Positions 49,332-56,207 of a DNA stretch of 64,000 nucleotides are shown piece after piece. A program made the position numbers and the translations under genes. Origin of the DNA: Deinococcus budaensis (lineage in GTDB: Bacteria > Deinococcota > Deinococci > Deinococcales > Deinococcaceae); contig NZ_JACHFN010000005.1 in NCBI RefSeq assembly GCF_014201885.1, forward strand, positions 62,001 to 126,000. The letters are read 5' to 3'. Every line of letters begins with the position of its first letter. Position 1 is the first letter of the stretch. The notes beneath the pieces were generated by a model. That model had not been told where the DNA came from, searched no databases, and was given only the letters and a program-made list of their open reading frames with translations.

Positions 49332-50739
49332 GTTCACCCGCAAGTGGGCGCTGATCGGAGGCGTGATCAGCGCCTTTTCCGGTTCAGCCCAGGCGTGCGG
49401 CGTGATCCCCCAGAACCTCCACGGCTGGACGGTGTATCACGCCGGACGTTTTGGCCTCGACCCCGATCTGCTGGTGAGTCTGATCTGGGTGGAAAGCCGG
49501 TTCTGCCCGCGCGCCGTCAGCCCCAAAGGGGCGCTCGGCCTGGGCCAACTGATGCCCGGAACGGCACGCGACCTGGGCGTGACCGACCCGCTCGACCCCC
49601 GGCAGAACCTGTACGGGGCGGCGAAGTATTTGCGAAGGCAGTGGGATACCTTCAAGGACTGGCCTCTCGCGCTGGCGGCCTACAACGCTGGCCCGGGCAA
49701 CGTCATGGCAGCCGGGGGGGGTACCCAACATTCCGGAGACCCGGAACTACGTGGCAAAAGTGCTCGCAACATACCGGGCTTTGAAGCGGGCTCCGGTCCG
49801 TTTCCAGGGGGTGAACGGATGACGGTGGTGGACCTGACGAGGCCCGAGGAGTACCAGATGGTGCTCGACTCGTTGCCGGAAGAACTTCAGGTGTATCTGG
49901 CAGGCCGGATGCACCTGGTCGACGACATTGCCCTCGACGTTGGGCAGCACTTCGCCGTGCTGATGGACGACCTCAGCGTGACCTTCCCACGGGTGGTCAC
50001 GGAGGCCGACTTGATGCGCGTGTTGAACCGGGTGGGCCGACCTCGTGCGGACGGTCGCCAGGGCATCCCGGGCACCCTGCACCGGTACAGCACAGCGACG
50101 AATGCCGCCGGGCAGTACACGTCCATTTCCATTCGGGTTGGCCGCTACCTGATGGGCATGTTGGAACCGTTGCGAAAGGAGATTGAGGCGGCTCAGGGCA
50201 TCGCGATTGTGGGCGAACCCTTCTCGGGGAAGACGGCCACGCTCCGGGACTGCATGCGCATCCGCACGGAGATTCAGGGCAAGCGGTTGTCCGTGGCCGA
50301 CACCAGCGACGAACTTCTGGGACCTGGTGTGATCCCTCACGCCTGTGTGGGCGTAGCAAAACGGGTCTCCGTCGGGGACCCCTCCAGACAGCGGGCGATG
50401 ATCGCCTACGCCTTGCAAAACAACAGCCCGCGCGAGCTGCTGACCGACGAAATCGGTCCGCGCGACGACGTGCCGCTGGTGGTGGAGTACGCCAACAAAG
50501 GTGTGCTGTTCGACGCCACCCTGCACGCCCGCAACACGGCTCAGGCCTTCACGAACCTGACCTACCGGCCACTGTGGGGACTCGACGCCAACAAGCAGGT
50601 GGTTAGCACACCCATCTTCAGCCTGATCATCGAGGTGCTGTCGAAGGGTGTGTACCGCGTAATCGACGACGTGCCGGGTGCAGTGGACGCCTGGTTACGA
50701 GGCGATGAGATCCAGGGACGAATGATGCAAGCCGCCTGA
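49309..50739 (+). CDS. VirB1-like lytic transglycosylase fused in frame to a SpoIIIAA/VirB11-like ATPase
   Basis: As read, one frame of 476 residues joins two proteins. Residues 1-135: signal peptide (WALIGGVISAFSGSAQA), then a Slt domain with catalytic Glu about 62 (VESRFCPRAVSPKGALGLGQ) and AAYNAGPGN. After the run of eight G at 49714-49721 the frame becomes unnatural. With seven G it would continue as the standard Slt end (GGVPNIPETRNYVAKVLATY) and stop at a TGA at 49820-49822, overlapping an ATG at 49819. From 49819 (306 residues) is a P-loop ATPase: GEPFSGKTATLRD (about 131-143), VADTSDELLGPGVIPH, LLTDEIGP (about 206-213), FDATLHARN. These motifs match SpoIIIAA/Ycf45-type ATPases more than classic VirB11. 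Confidence 0.75.
   Translation: MTVNFPAKFTRKWALIGGVISAFSGSAQACGVIPQNLHGWTVYHAGRFGLDPDLLVSLIWVESRFCPRAVSPKGALGLGQLMPGTARDLGVTDPLDPRQNLYGAAKYLRRQWDTFKDWPLALAAYNAGPGNVMAAGGGTQHSGDPELRGKSARNIPGFEAGSGPFPGGERMTVVDLTRPEEYQMVLDSLPEELQVYLAGRMHLVDDIALDVGQHFAVLMDDLSVTFPRVVTEADLMRVLNRVGRPRADGRQGIPGTLHRYSTATNAAGQYTSISIRVGRYLMGMLEPLRKEIEAAQGIAIVGEPFSGKTATLRDCMRIRTEIQGKRLSVADTSDELLGPGVIPHACVGVAKRVSVGDPSRQRAMIAYALQNNSPRELLTDEIGPRDDVPLVVEYANKGVLFDATLHARNTAQAFTNLTYRPLWGLDANKQVVSTPIFSLIIEVLSKGVYRVIDDVPGAVDAWLRGDEIQGRMMQAA
49714..49721 (+). repeat. run of eight G controlling fusion of two T4SS genes
   Basis: Eight G make the transglycosylase read through into the ATPase frame; seven G would give two separate coupled genes (ATGA at 49819-49822). 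It is either a sequencing error or a slippage switch. Confidence 0.75.
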
Positions 50740-50755
50740 GCCCACCCCTTCCACA

Positions 50756-50790
50756 AACGCCGCCGGTCTCCCCGATCAGGCGGCGTTTTC
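50756..50790 (+). terminator. rho-independent terminator of the T4SS operon
   Basis: AACGCCGCC (50756-50764) pairs perfectly with GGCGGCGTT (50779-50787), followed by TTTTC. It ends the long plus-strand secretion operon. Confidence 0.85.
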
Positions 50791-51282
50791 CTGTCACCAT
50801 TCCGCGCCCCAGTATGTTCAACCCACACCTCCCGGAACAGCGAAAAAGGCAACGCCTGGAAGCACCTGTTTTCATCGAGATGCCGCAGTTGAGACCGACC
50901 GATTTGCAGCCCTCGCCTGTACCTGTGCCAGGTAAAATGCCCCGCTTTCGCGGCAGAGCGTGGCTGCGGTCAGTTGCTCATGTAATCCTCATTTTAGAGG
51001 CCAACTGGGGAGCCCGGTGACCAGCCCTCATCCCATGCGGGTTTTACATTTGAGCGCCAATCCTAAACCTCAGACCCTGGCCGTTTCTCGCCGTTCCAGC
51101 GCAGGTACAACCCACGTTCCTGTCTCTATCAAAATCACTTCACCAACTGATTTAGATTATAAACCGCAATCTCTCACGCTCTTCATACTCCGGGGTTGTC
51201 TCCGAACCGCCGCCGCACCCGCGAGTGCCAGTCGGAGTCACCACATAGGCGGCGGAAGTGGCCGGGGGAACCTGCGCCGTTT
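50791..51282. other. gene-free, locally AT-rich region
   Basis: About 490 bases with no convincing gene. The part 51120-51190 is AT-rich compared with its surroundings (for example TTTAGATTATAAACCG at about 51150). It lies between the transfer operon and the SSB-ParB cluster, so it could hold an origin of transfer or replication, but no iterons or clear dyads were found. Confidence 0.35.
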
Positions 51283-51288
51283 TACGGT
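51283..51288 (+). promoter_or_regulatory. leaderless-type -10 hexamer TACGGT
   Basis: TACGGT ends 6 bases before the ATG at 51295, the same hexamer and distance as in front of virB4 and the VirB9-like gene. No TTGG-type -35 element is seen here. Confidence 0.45.
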
Positions 51289-51294
51289 CAGGGT

Positions 51295-51756
51295 ATGGAG
51301 ACGGAGAGCAAGCGGGAGCTAGAGTTTGAAGGCAAGTCGGTGCGGCGTCTGAGCGAGGTGATTGCGGCGTTGCCCGAAGACGCGGCGAAGCGTTTTCTCA
51401 CGGCCTACGAGGAGGCGTACGCCAAGGCGGTGTTCGAGGCGGTGTTCCTGCGCGAGACGCTGCCCGCCAAAGTCGGCGGCGGCGCCAGGCGAGACGAGCT
51501 GATCGAGGTGACCCCGGCGTACGAACGGTGGGAACGCCGGACCCGGGCGTGCGTGCTCGACCCGGGTCCCCACGCCGAGGTGTCCACCTCCCTGGACGAG
51601 CTGCAACAGGGAGACGCGAGTTTCGCCGAGCTGGCCAAGGCCCGCCGCGAGGCCACGGCGACACAGAGAAAGGCAGCACGAGGCTCACGCCGTTCGGGAA
51701 GGAAGCCGAAACCCAGAGCGGGCGCGGCTAAAGGACCGGACGCCAAAGCGGCGTGA
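51295..51756 (+). CDS. hypothetical protein with basic C-terminal tail
   Basis: The protein has 153 residues: an N-terminal helical domain (VRRLSEVIAALPEDAAKRFL, AYEEAYAKAVFEAVFLRETL) and a Lys/Arg/Ala-rich C-terminal tail (RKAARGSRRSGRKPKPRAG) likely to bind nucleic acid. The start was fixed by the TACGGT element. It opens a cluster that includes SSB and ParB, so a DNA-associated plasmid role is plausible. No family is recognised. Confidence 0.6.
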   Translation: METESKRELEFEGKSVRRLSEVIAALPEDAAKRFLTAYEEAYAKAVFEAVFLRETLPAKVGGGARRDELIEVTPAYERWERRTRACVLDPGPHAEVSTSLDELQQGDASFAELAKARREATATQRKAARGSRRSGRKPKPRAGAAKGPDAKAA

Positions 51757-51780
51757 CGTGATTCAGAGGTGGTCGGGAAG

Positions 51781-51810
51781 GGAAGGGAGAGCGGTGGTCC
51801 CTTCCCTCTT
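51781..51810 (+). terminator. putative terminator
   Basis: GGAAGGGA (51781-51788) pairs with TCCCTTCC (51798-51805), followed by CTCTTT. It lies 25 bases after the stop of the preceding gene. Confidence 0.5.
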
Positions 51811-51836
51811 TCCATGCCGCCTGATGGACCGGGTGT

Positions 51837-51854
51837 CGCGCACTCACGTGCGCG
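51837..51854. repeat. GC hairpin of the 52-56 kb gap family
   Basis: CGCGCAC-TCAC-GTGCGCG in the context TCGCGC...GCGCG lies about 10 bases before the ATG at 51865. Similar GC dyads occur at 52520, 53786, 54334, 54744 and 56165. Confidence 0.5.
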
Positions 51855-51864
51855 CGGGCAGGTC

Positions 51865-52491
51865 ATGTCGCAAAAACAGTACGAGGTGCACTTCCGCAAT
51901 GGACGCTCGGTCGTGGTGAACGACGCGCTGGCGCTGGCCGGTGTGGTCTTCCGGGAGATGCCGCAGCGGGTGACGGTCTGGGACCGGGAAACGGGAGAGG
52001 CACTGGAGGAACTGGACGGCCGCCTGCGGCCAGTCTGGAGCGCCGGGGCCACGCCGCTGGTGGAGGTGGAGGAGAACCTGCTGGGAGGGCTGTTGCTGAC
52101 GACAGGGGCGGCGCACGTGACCCTGACCTGGGCGGAGACCGTGACACTCCTGATGGTGGTCGTGGCGCGGGCGAACCCGGGCTGGCGGGGACTGGCGAAC
52201 GGAGAGCTGAAGGTGTGCGCCTCCGCAGAGGTCGTGTCGCTGTCCCTGAACGGGGCGCAGGACACGGTGTTCCTAGACGCGCCGTCGGGGCGGGCGCTGG
52301 AGCGGCGGTTGCGCCACCTGGTGGACGGCAACGCCGAGGCGGCGCGGCTGCTGCTGGCGGCACAGACCCCGCAGGGCTCGTGGACGCACAAGCTGGCGAG
52401 TCCGTTCTCGCGGCCCCAGCCCCGGAACAGCACGCTGGGTGCCGGGCAGTACTCCCGTCCTGAGCGGACGCGGCGTGGCAACAGACGTTAG
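51865..52491 (+). CDS. hypothetical protein, 208 aa
   Basis: The ATG at 51865 follows a GC hairpin and a weak GCAGG site. The N-terminal 60 residues are beta-rich (YEVHFRNGRSVVVNDALALA, EMPQRVTVWDRETGEALEEL). A hydrophobic helix follows (AETVTLLMVVVARANPGW) and the tail is basic. No signal peptide. The family is not recognised. It lies in the SSB/ParB cluster. Confidence 0.55.
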   Translation: MSQKQYEVHFRNGRSVVVNDALALAGVVFREMPQRVTVWDRETGEALEELDGRLRPVWSAGATPLVEVEENLLGGLLLTTGAAHVTLTWAETVTLLMVVVARANPGWRGLANGELKVCASAEVVSLSLNGAQDTVFLDAPSGRALERRLRHLVDGNAEAARLLLAAQTPQGSWTHKLASPFSRPQPRNSTLGAGQYSRPERTRRGNRR

Positions 52492-52519
52492 CGCGCGGTC
52501 CCTCGGCGCGTCAGGGGTC

Positions 52520-52535
52520 GGACGCTGGCGCGTCC
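52520..52535. repeat. GC hairpin of the 52-56 kb gap family
   Basis: GGACGC-TGGC-GCGTCC is a perfect 6-bp stem in the leader of the SSB gene. Confidence 0.5.
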
Positions 52536-52594
52536 AGGGGTGAAGTGTCGGGAGTGGTTCGGCACATCGAGATCACGCATAGGGAGGAACGCAC

Positions 52595-53293
52595 ATGGCC
52601 TTGGGACTGAACCGGGTGACCCTGGGGGGGCGGTTGGCGGAGGACGCGGCGCTGCGGTACACGCCGACCGGTATGGCGGTACTGGAAGGCACCTTGCACG
52701 GGCAGGAGGAGCTGTTCGTCGGGGACGACGTGCGGATGGTGGAGTGGTACCACCGCTTCGAGCAGGTCGGGAAGGCCGCCGAGTACTCGGACAAGCGCCC
52801 CTGCGTGAAGGGCACGCCGATGGTGCTGGACGGCTCGCTGGAGTACAGCGAGTGGGAAGCGCCGGAAGGCGGCAAGCGCAGCGCGCTGAAGGTCAAGGCC
52901 TTGCAGCTCGCGGTGCTGGACGCTCCGGCGGACGCGGTGCTCGGCCTGAACCAGGTGCTGGTCTCCGGTCACCTGGCGCGCGACGTGCAGCTCCGGCAGA
53001 CGGCGGCGAAGGAACCGGTGCTGGAGATGCGGGTCGGCGTGACGGACCGCTTCAAAAACCGCCAGGGCCAGCCGCAGGAGAAGACGCACTGGATAGACGT
53101 GGTGTTGTGGCGCCACCTGGCCCTGACGCACCAGGGTACGCGCAAGGGGACGGGCGTGGTGGTGGGAGGGCGGCTGTTCAACGAGCCGTGGACGGATCGC
53201 GAGGGCAACAAGCGCCTCTCCACGAAGGTGGAAGCGCGGAGCGTGCAGCTTCTCGCGCGCAGCAGTCAGGACGCCCCAGCAAACGGTGCCTGA
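52595..53293 (+). CDS. ssb: single-stranded DNA-binding protein, two OB folds
   Basis: The protein has 232 residues with a good ribosome site (GGGAGGAACGCAC). Fold one: NRVTLGGRLAEDAALRYTPT, MVEWYHRFEQVGKAAEYSDK, MVLDGSLEYSEW. Fold two: NQVLVSGHLARDVQLRQTAA, THWIDVVLWRHLA, VVVGGRLFNEPWTDREGNKR. This is the SSB pattern repeated in one chain, as in Deinococcus-Thermus SSB, which acts as a dimer. It is shorter than chromosomal Deinococcus SSB and ends without an acidic DxxPF tail, so it is a plasmid-borne variant that may not recruit the host partners in the same way. Confidence 0.85.
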   Translation: MALGLNRVTLGGRLAEDAALRYTPTGMAVLEGTLHGQEELFVGDDVRMVEWYHRFEQVGKAAEYSDKRPCVKGTPMVLDGSLEYSEWEAPEGGKRSALKVKALQLAVLDAPADAVLGLNQVLVSGHLARDVQLRQTAAKEPVLEMRVGVTDRFKNRQGQPQEKTHWIDVVLWRHLALTHQGTRKGTGVVVGGRLFNEPWTDREGNKRLSTKVEARSVQLLARSSQDAPANGA

Positions 53294-53330
53294 CCCTCCC
53301 CTTGCCGGTCAGGAAGGGATGCGGACCCCT

Positions 53331-53372
53331 GGTCTCCCCCACAACGCGGGGAGACTGGAGGCCCTTTTTTTT
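53331..53372 (+). terminator. rho-independent terminator of ssb
   Basis: GTCTCCCC (53332-53339) pairs with GGGGAGAC (53348-53355); CTTTTTTTT follows about 8 bases later (ending 53372). A second weak hairpin (CCCTT...AAGGG) precedes it at about 53299-53318. Confidence 0.7.
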
Positions 53373-53487
53373 ACGGCCACTGGGCATGTACGTCGGCATC
53401 TTCGCCCTCGCGGCCCGGCGGACACCGCTATCGTCGGAATGGTCAGCCTTCGCGCCTGCGGCGCTGGGAAGAACGCGGAGGTGCAGG

Positions 53488-53757
53488 ATGATGGCAAAGG
53501 TGTTTCATGCCAGGGGTCCCGGGGCACAGTGGCCGGACGACTTCGTGCTGGTGGCGGAGGTGGAACGCTGCACTGACCCGGACATGGCCTTCCGGGTGGT
53601 GCAGCACTTTAGCGACTCGCACTGGGCGCGTGGCTCCGGTGTCCGCTGCCTGGTGCCCCAGGAGACGGCGCGCAGCACGAGGCCGGGTGACGTCGTCGAG
53701 TTGAACGGCGAAGTGCTGGAGTGCATGCCGGGCACGGGGTGGCGGCGGCTGGAGTAA
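53488..53757 (+). CDS. small hypothetical protein, 89 aa
   Basis: The ATG at 53488 has a GGAGG site at 53477-53481. The product is soluble with a mixed alpha/beta pattern (FVLVAEVERCTDPDMAFRVV, GDVVELNGEVLECMPGTGW). No family is recognised. The upstream in-frame extension is a shadow of ssb. Confidence 0.55.
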   Translation: MMAKVFHARGPGAQWPDDFVLVAEVERCTDPDMAFRVVQHFSDSHWARGSGVRCLVPQETARSTRPGDVVELNGEVLECMPGTGWRRLE

Positions 53758-53785
53758 CACTCGGGAACGCAGACAGCGGGGAGTC

Positions 53786-53801
53786 GCGCGCGGCCGCGCG
53801 C
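53786..53801. repeat. GC palindrome of the 52-56 kb gap family
   Basis: GCGCGCGGCCGCGCGC is a 16-base perfect palindrome, followed by the GAGGGG ribosome site of the next gene. Confidence 0.5.
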
Positions 53802-53812
53802 CGCAGAGGGGC

Positions 53813-54268
53813 ATGACCCAGGACGAACGCGCCGACGTGATCCTCGCCTTCCGGGACTCGGACTTCCGCCTGATGCACCCCAACCCCAAGTTCCATCACG
53901 AGACCTACCACGTGGTGGGCCGGACAGGCACGCCGGTCGAGGGCGTGAGCCTGCGCTTCAGCACCCTGCCTGAGGGGCGCGAGCTGGTGTGGGAGTGTCA
54001 GGGCCACCTGGCGATGCCGGACGTACTGACCTTTGCCACCCGCCAGCGGGTGTACGGCGGCGCAGTGCTCGGCGGATACGCCAGCGTGCACGCGCACTTC
54101 CGGGGGACATGGGCGGGCATGCGGCGCCTGGACCTGCTGGCGCTGTGCCGCGAGGCCGGGGTGAAAGAGGAGCAGCGCGCGGGGTGGCTCGAAGGCGCCC
54201 GCGCGTACGTCAGGGCGTTCTGGCAGGTGGTCGGGCCGGGACCCACGGTTGAGAACGCGGCCGATTGA
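53813..54268 (+). CDS. hypothetical protein, 151 aa
   Basis: The ATG is preceded by GAGGGG. The product is a soluble protein with a central beta-rich part (YHVVGRTGTPVEGVSLRFST, ELVWECQGHLAMPDVLTFA) and a helical C-terminus. No family is recognised. It ends before a strong terminator. Confidence 0.55.
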   Translation: MTQDERADVILAFRDSDFRLMHPNPKFHHETYHVVGRTGTPVEGVSLRFSTLPEGRELVWECQGHLAMPDVLTFATRQRVYGGAVLGGYASVHAHFRGTWAGMRRLDLLALCREAGVKEEQRAGWLEGARAYVRAFWQVVGPGPTVENAAD

Positions 54269-54283
54269 ATTGAGGGGGTGCAG

Positions 54284-54321
54284 GGGGGGACGTGCCGGTG
54301 TATGGCGCGTCTCCCCTTTTT
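54284..54321 (+). terminator. rho-independent terminator
   Basis: GGGGGGACG (54284-54292) pairs with CGTCTCCCC (54308-54316, one G-U pair), followed by TTTTT. Confidence 0.7.
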
Positions 54322-54333
54322 GCGTGGAGCGTC

Positions 54334-54353
54334 GCGGCGGCCGGGGCCGCCGC
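54334..54353. repeat. GC hairpin of the 52-56 kb gap family
   Basis: GCGGCGGCC-GG-GGCCGCCGC is a perfect 9-bp stem 28 bases before the 26-residue ORF. Confidence 0.5.
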
Positions 54354-54381
54354 CAGGTCGGGTGTGAAAGGAGGTGAGAGC

Positions 54382-54462
54382 ATGTGGAACTTCGTCTGGA
54401 CGTTCCTGACCAGGTGGCGGTTTGACACCTCGGGCCTGGGCAGCGAGACGCAGGTGATCTGA
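54382..54462 (+). CDS. 26-residue micro-ORF with ideal ribosome site
   Basis: AAAGGAGGTGAGAGC precedes the ATG: a full-length match to the anti-Shine-Dalgarno sequence at ideal distance. The peptide is MWNFVWTFLTRWRF followed by DTSGLGSETQVI: aromatic and basic at the start, then polar. It could be a tiny membrane-active peptide, a leader peptide controlling the following gene, or chance. It sits alone between a terminator/hairpin and another tiny membrane-protein gene. Confidence 0.45.
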   Translation: MWNFVWTFLTRWRFDTSGLGSETQVI

Positions 54463-54530
54463 CCTGAGCCCCTCGTGGGGGTACGGGGTGCCACGCGGTG
54501 CCGCGGCCCCCTCTTCTCATGGAGAGAGCC

Positions 54531-54689
54531 ATGCACCCACTCTTCCGTTGCGCCGTGTTGGGCCTGTGCACCGCCGCCATCCTGCTTGGCCTGATCCTGC
54601 TGGGGCTGAGCGTCTGGCAGTGGCACGCTGGCCCGGCGGACGTTCAGCAGATATTGGACCGTTCTCGCGTTGGCGTGGCAGGACTCTAG
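54531..54689 (+). CDS. small single-pass membrane protein, 52 aa
   Basis: The ATG at 54531 has GGAGAG 6 bases upstream. The product has one strong transmembrane helix (AVLGLCTAAILLGLILLGLS) and a short C-terminal tail (WQWHAGPADVQQILDRSRV). It may form a pair with the 26-residue ORF just upstream. No family is recognised. Confidence 0.5.
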   Translation: MHPLFRCAVLGLCTAAILLGLILLGLSVWQWHAGPADVQQILDRSRVGVAGL

Positions 54690-54743
54690 GTCGGGGCGCT
54701 GATGTGCGATTGGGTAAGGGGCAGGAGGCGGAGCCGGTAGTGT

Positions 54744-54766
54744 CGCGCCGGGACTGCACCGGCGCG
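54744..54766. repeat. GC hairpin of the 52-56 kb gap family
   Basis: CGCGCCGG, a 7-base loop, CCGGCGCG: a perfect 8-bp stem 21 bases before the parB-like start. Confidence 0.55.
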
Positions 54767-54787
54767 GTAGCCGCAGTGGAGGTCAAC

Positions 54788-55666
54788 ATGGACGCAACAC
54801 CGCTGTTTCAGGACTCAGGCGAGCGGCAGTACCAGGTGGTGCCGCTGGCGGAGATCGAGCCGCCCGAGCTGCGGGGCGCGCGCAACCCCATCGGCCCGAG
54901 CGTGGGGGAGTTCGGCATCCTCACGCCGCTGGAGCTGTACCCGGCGCCCCAGGGCAGTCCCTACCGGTACCGCGTCTCTGCCGGGAGCCGCCGCTTCCAC
55001 ACCGCCTGGGACGTGGGGCTGACGGACGTGCCCGCGTTCGTGAGCAGCAATGACGGGTCGGCGGCGGACATCACCGGCATCGAGAACCTAGGGCGCTCGA
55101 ACAACCCGGTCGCCGAGGCGCTGGCCCTGCGCAAGAAGCTGAATCAGGGTTACAACCTCAAGGGGGTCGCGGACCTGTGGGGTGCGCCGCTCGGTACCTT
55201 GAAGAAGCGCGCCCGGCTGCTCGAGCTGCCCGAGTGGGTGCTGGACCTGGTCGGCGAGCGGGTGGCCGTCGGCGTGGTCGAGCAGATTGCCGGGCTGAAC
55301 GAGCCGTACCGCACGCAGGCGGTCGAGGCCTTACAGGCCAAGGTAGCGGGGAACCTGGGCGCGAAGTTCACGGCCGACGACCTCAAGGGCGCGCGGGTCG
55401 CCCACGCCGAGGACCTGGGCGACGTCCTCGGCGCCGCCCTGATGGACGCCCCGGCGCCACTGATCGAGGTGGACGTGGTCGCCGACCTGGCGAGCCGGGT
55501 GGGGGCGATGGCCCGCCACGAGGGCGTAGACCTCGGCGCGCTGGCCCAGGCGCTGCTGAACCTGGTCCGGGACGGCGCCGCGCCGGAGACATCGGCCACG
55601 CGGTGCCCACCGTGGAGGCCACGCCGGAGCCCACCCCACCAGAGGTGCCCGCTCCGCCCGCCGTAA
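54788..55666 (+). CDS. parB: ParB-like partition protein, C-terminal tail frameshifted
   Basis: The protein has 292 residues; the ATG has GGAGGTCAAC upstream. The N-terminal ParB/Sulfiredoxin domain (VVPLAEIEPPELR, FGILTPLELYP, YRVSAGSRRFHTAWDVGLTD) lacks the usual GERR box in exact form. The helix-turn-helix domain follows (NPVAEALALRKKLNQGYNLK, GTLKKRARLLELPEWVLDLV). The last 30 residues (SATRCPPWRPRRSPPHQ) look out of frame. A natural tail, AVPTVEATPEPTPPEVPAPP and on to a TGA at 55711-55713, lies in another frame. No ParA is adjacent. Role: plasmid partition or related ParB-type regulation. Confidence 0.75.
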   Translation: MDATPLFQDSGERQYQVVPLAEIEPPELRGARNPIGPSVGEFGILTPLELYPAPQGSPYRYRVSAGSRRFHTAWDVGLTDVPAFVSSNDGSAADITGIENLGRSNNPVAEALALRKKLNQGYNLKGVADLWGAPLGTLKKRARLLELPEWVLDLVGERVAVGVVEQIAGLNEPYRTQAVEALQAKVAGNLGAKFTADDLKGARVAHAEDLGDVLGAALMDAPAPLIEVDVVADLASRVGAMARHEGVDLGALAQALLNLVRDGAAPETSATRCPPWRPRRSPPHQRCPLRPP

Positions 55667-55865
55667 ACCGTCCTCCAAGCCGGGTGCGTGTGACCCGCTC
55701 CGGAGCCGCCTGAGGGCCAGCAAGGCCAGGGGCGGCGGCTGGGGGAGATGGCCTCCCGGCCCGCGCTGCCCTCTTCCCGGGGCGGGGAGAGGGCCCGGCG
55801 CCCGATCACTTCCCCGAGGTTCCCATGACCCAGCCCCTGCACCGTGCGCCGTCCACGTCCGCGGC

Positions 55866-56156
55866 GTGACGGTGGACTGGTGCGCCGTGCCCACCCACAC
55901 CTCCCCCTGGGTGCTCACGACATACCTCACCGTAGCGGAAGCCTGCGAGTACGCGCTCAGCGGCCGCACCCCTGCCCTGCGGGCCACCTGGACCCAGGCC
56001 GCCCGCCCGGTCACCCTTCACGACCTCGGGCGGGCCGCGACCCTGCTGAGCCTAATCGGGCCGTGGAGCGTGGTAGAGATCACGCCCTTGGGGTGGACAC
56101 GCCGCACGGTTACGGGCGCCACCTCGGTCCACGTCGAGCAGGTCCTGCCGCCCTGA
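55866..56156 (+). CDS. small hypothetical protein, 96 aa
   Basis: From a GTG at 55866. The product is soluble (VLTTYLTVAEACEYALSGRT, DLGRAATLLSLIGPWSVVEI) with no known motif. Upstream, at 55769-55793, is a 10-bp GC hairpin (CCCTCTTCCC/GGGGAGAGGG). Coding status is moderately likely from the amino-acid pattern. Confidence 0.45.
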   Translation: MTVDWCAVPTHTSPWVLTTYLTVAEACEYALSGRTPALRATWTQAARPVTLHDLGRAATLLSLIGPWSVVEITPLGWTRRTVTGATSVHVEQVLPP

Positions 56157-56164
56157 GGAGGGGT

Positions 56165-56182
56165 CGCGCGCTGCTCGCGCGC
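56165..56182. repeat. GC hairpin of the 52-56 kb gap family
   Basis: CGCGCGC-TGCT-CGCGCGC in the context TCGCGCGC lies 26 bases before the next start and precedes the GGAGG ribosome site. Confidence 0.5.
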
Positions 56183-56207
56183 AGGCGCAGGGCAACGGAG
56201 GTGCAGC

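Noticed and set aside
50820..51294. Possible origin of transfer or replication
   Set aside because: Locally AT-rich, but no iterons, nick-site motif or strong dyads could be found by eye, so it was listed only as a gene-free region.
52540..53757. 405-residue frame through ssb
   Set aside because: Shadow of ssb; only the last 89 codons from 53488, with their own ribosome site, look real.
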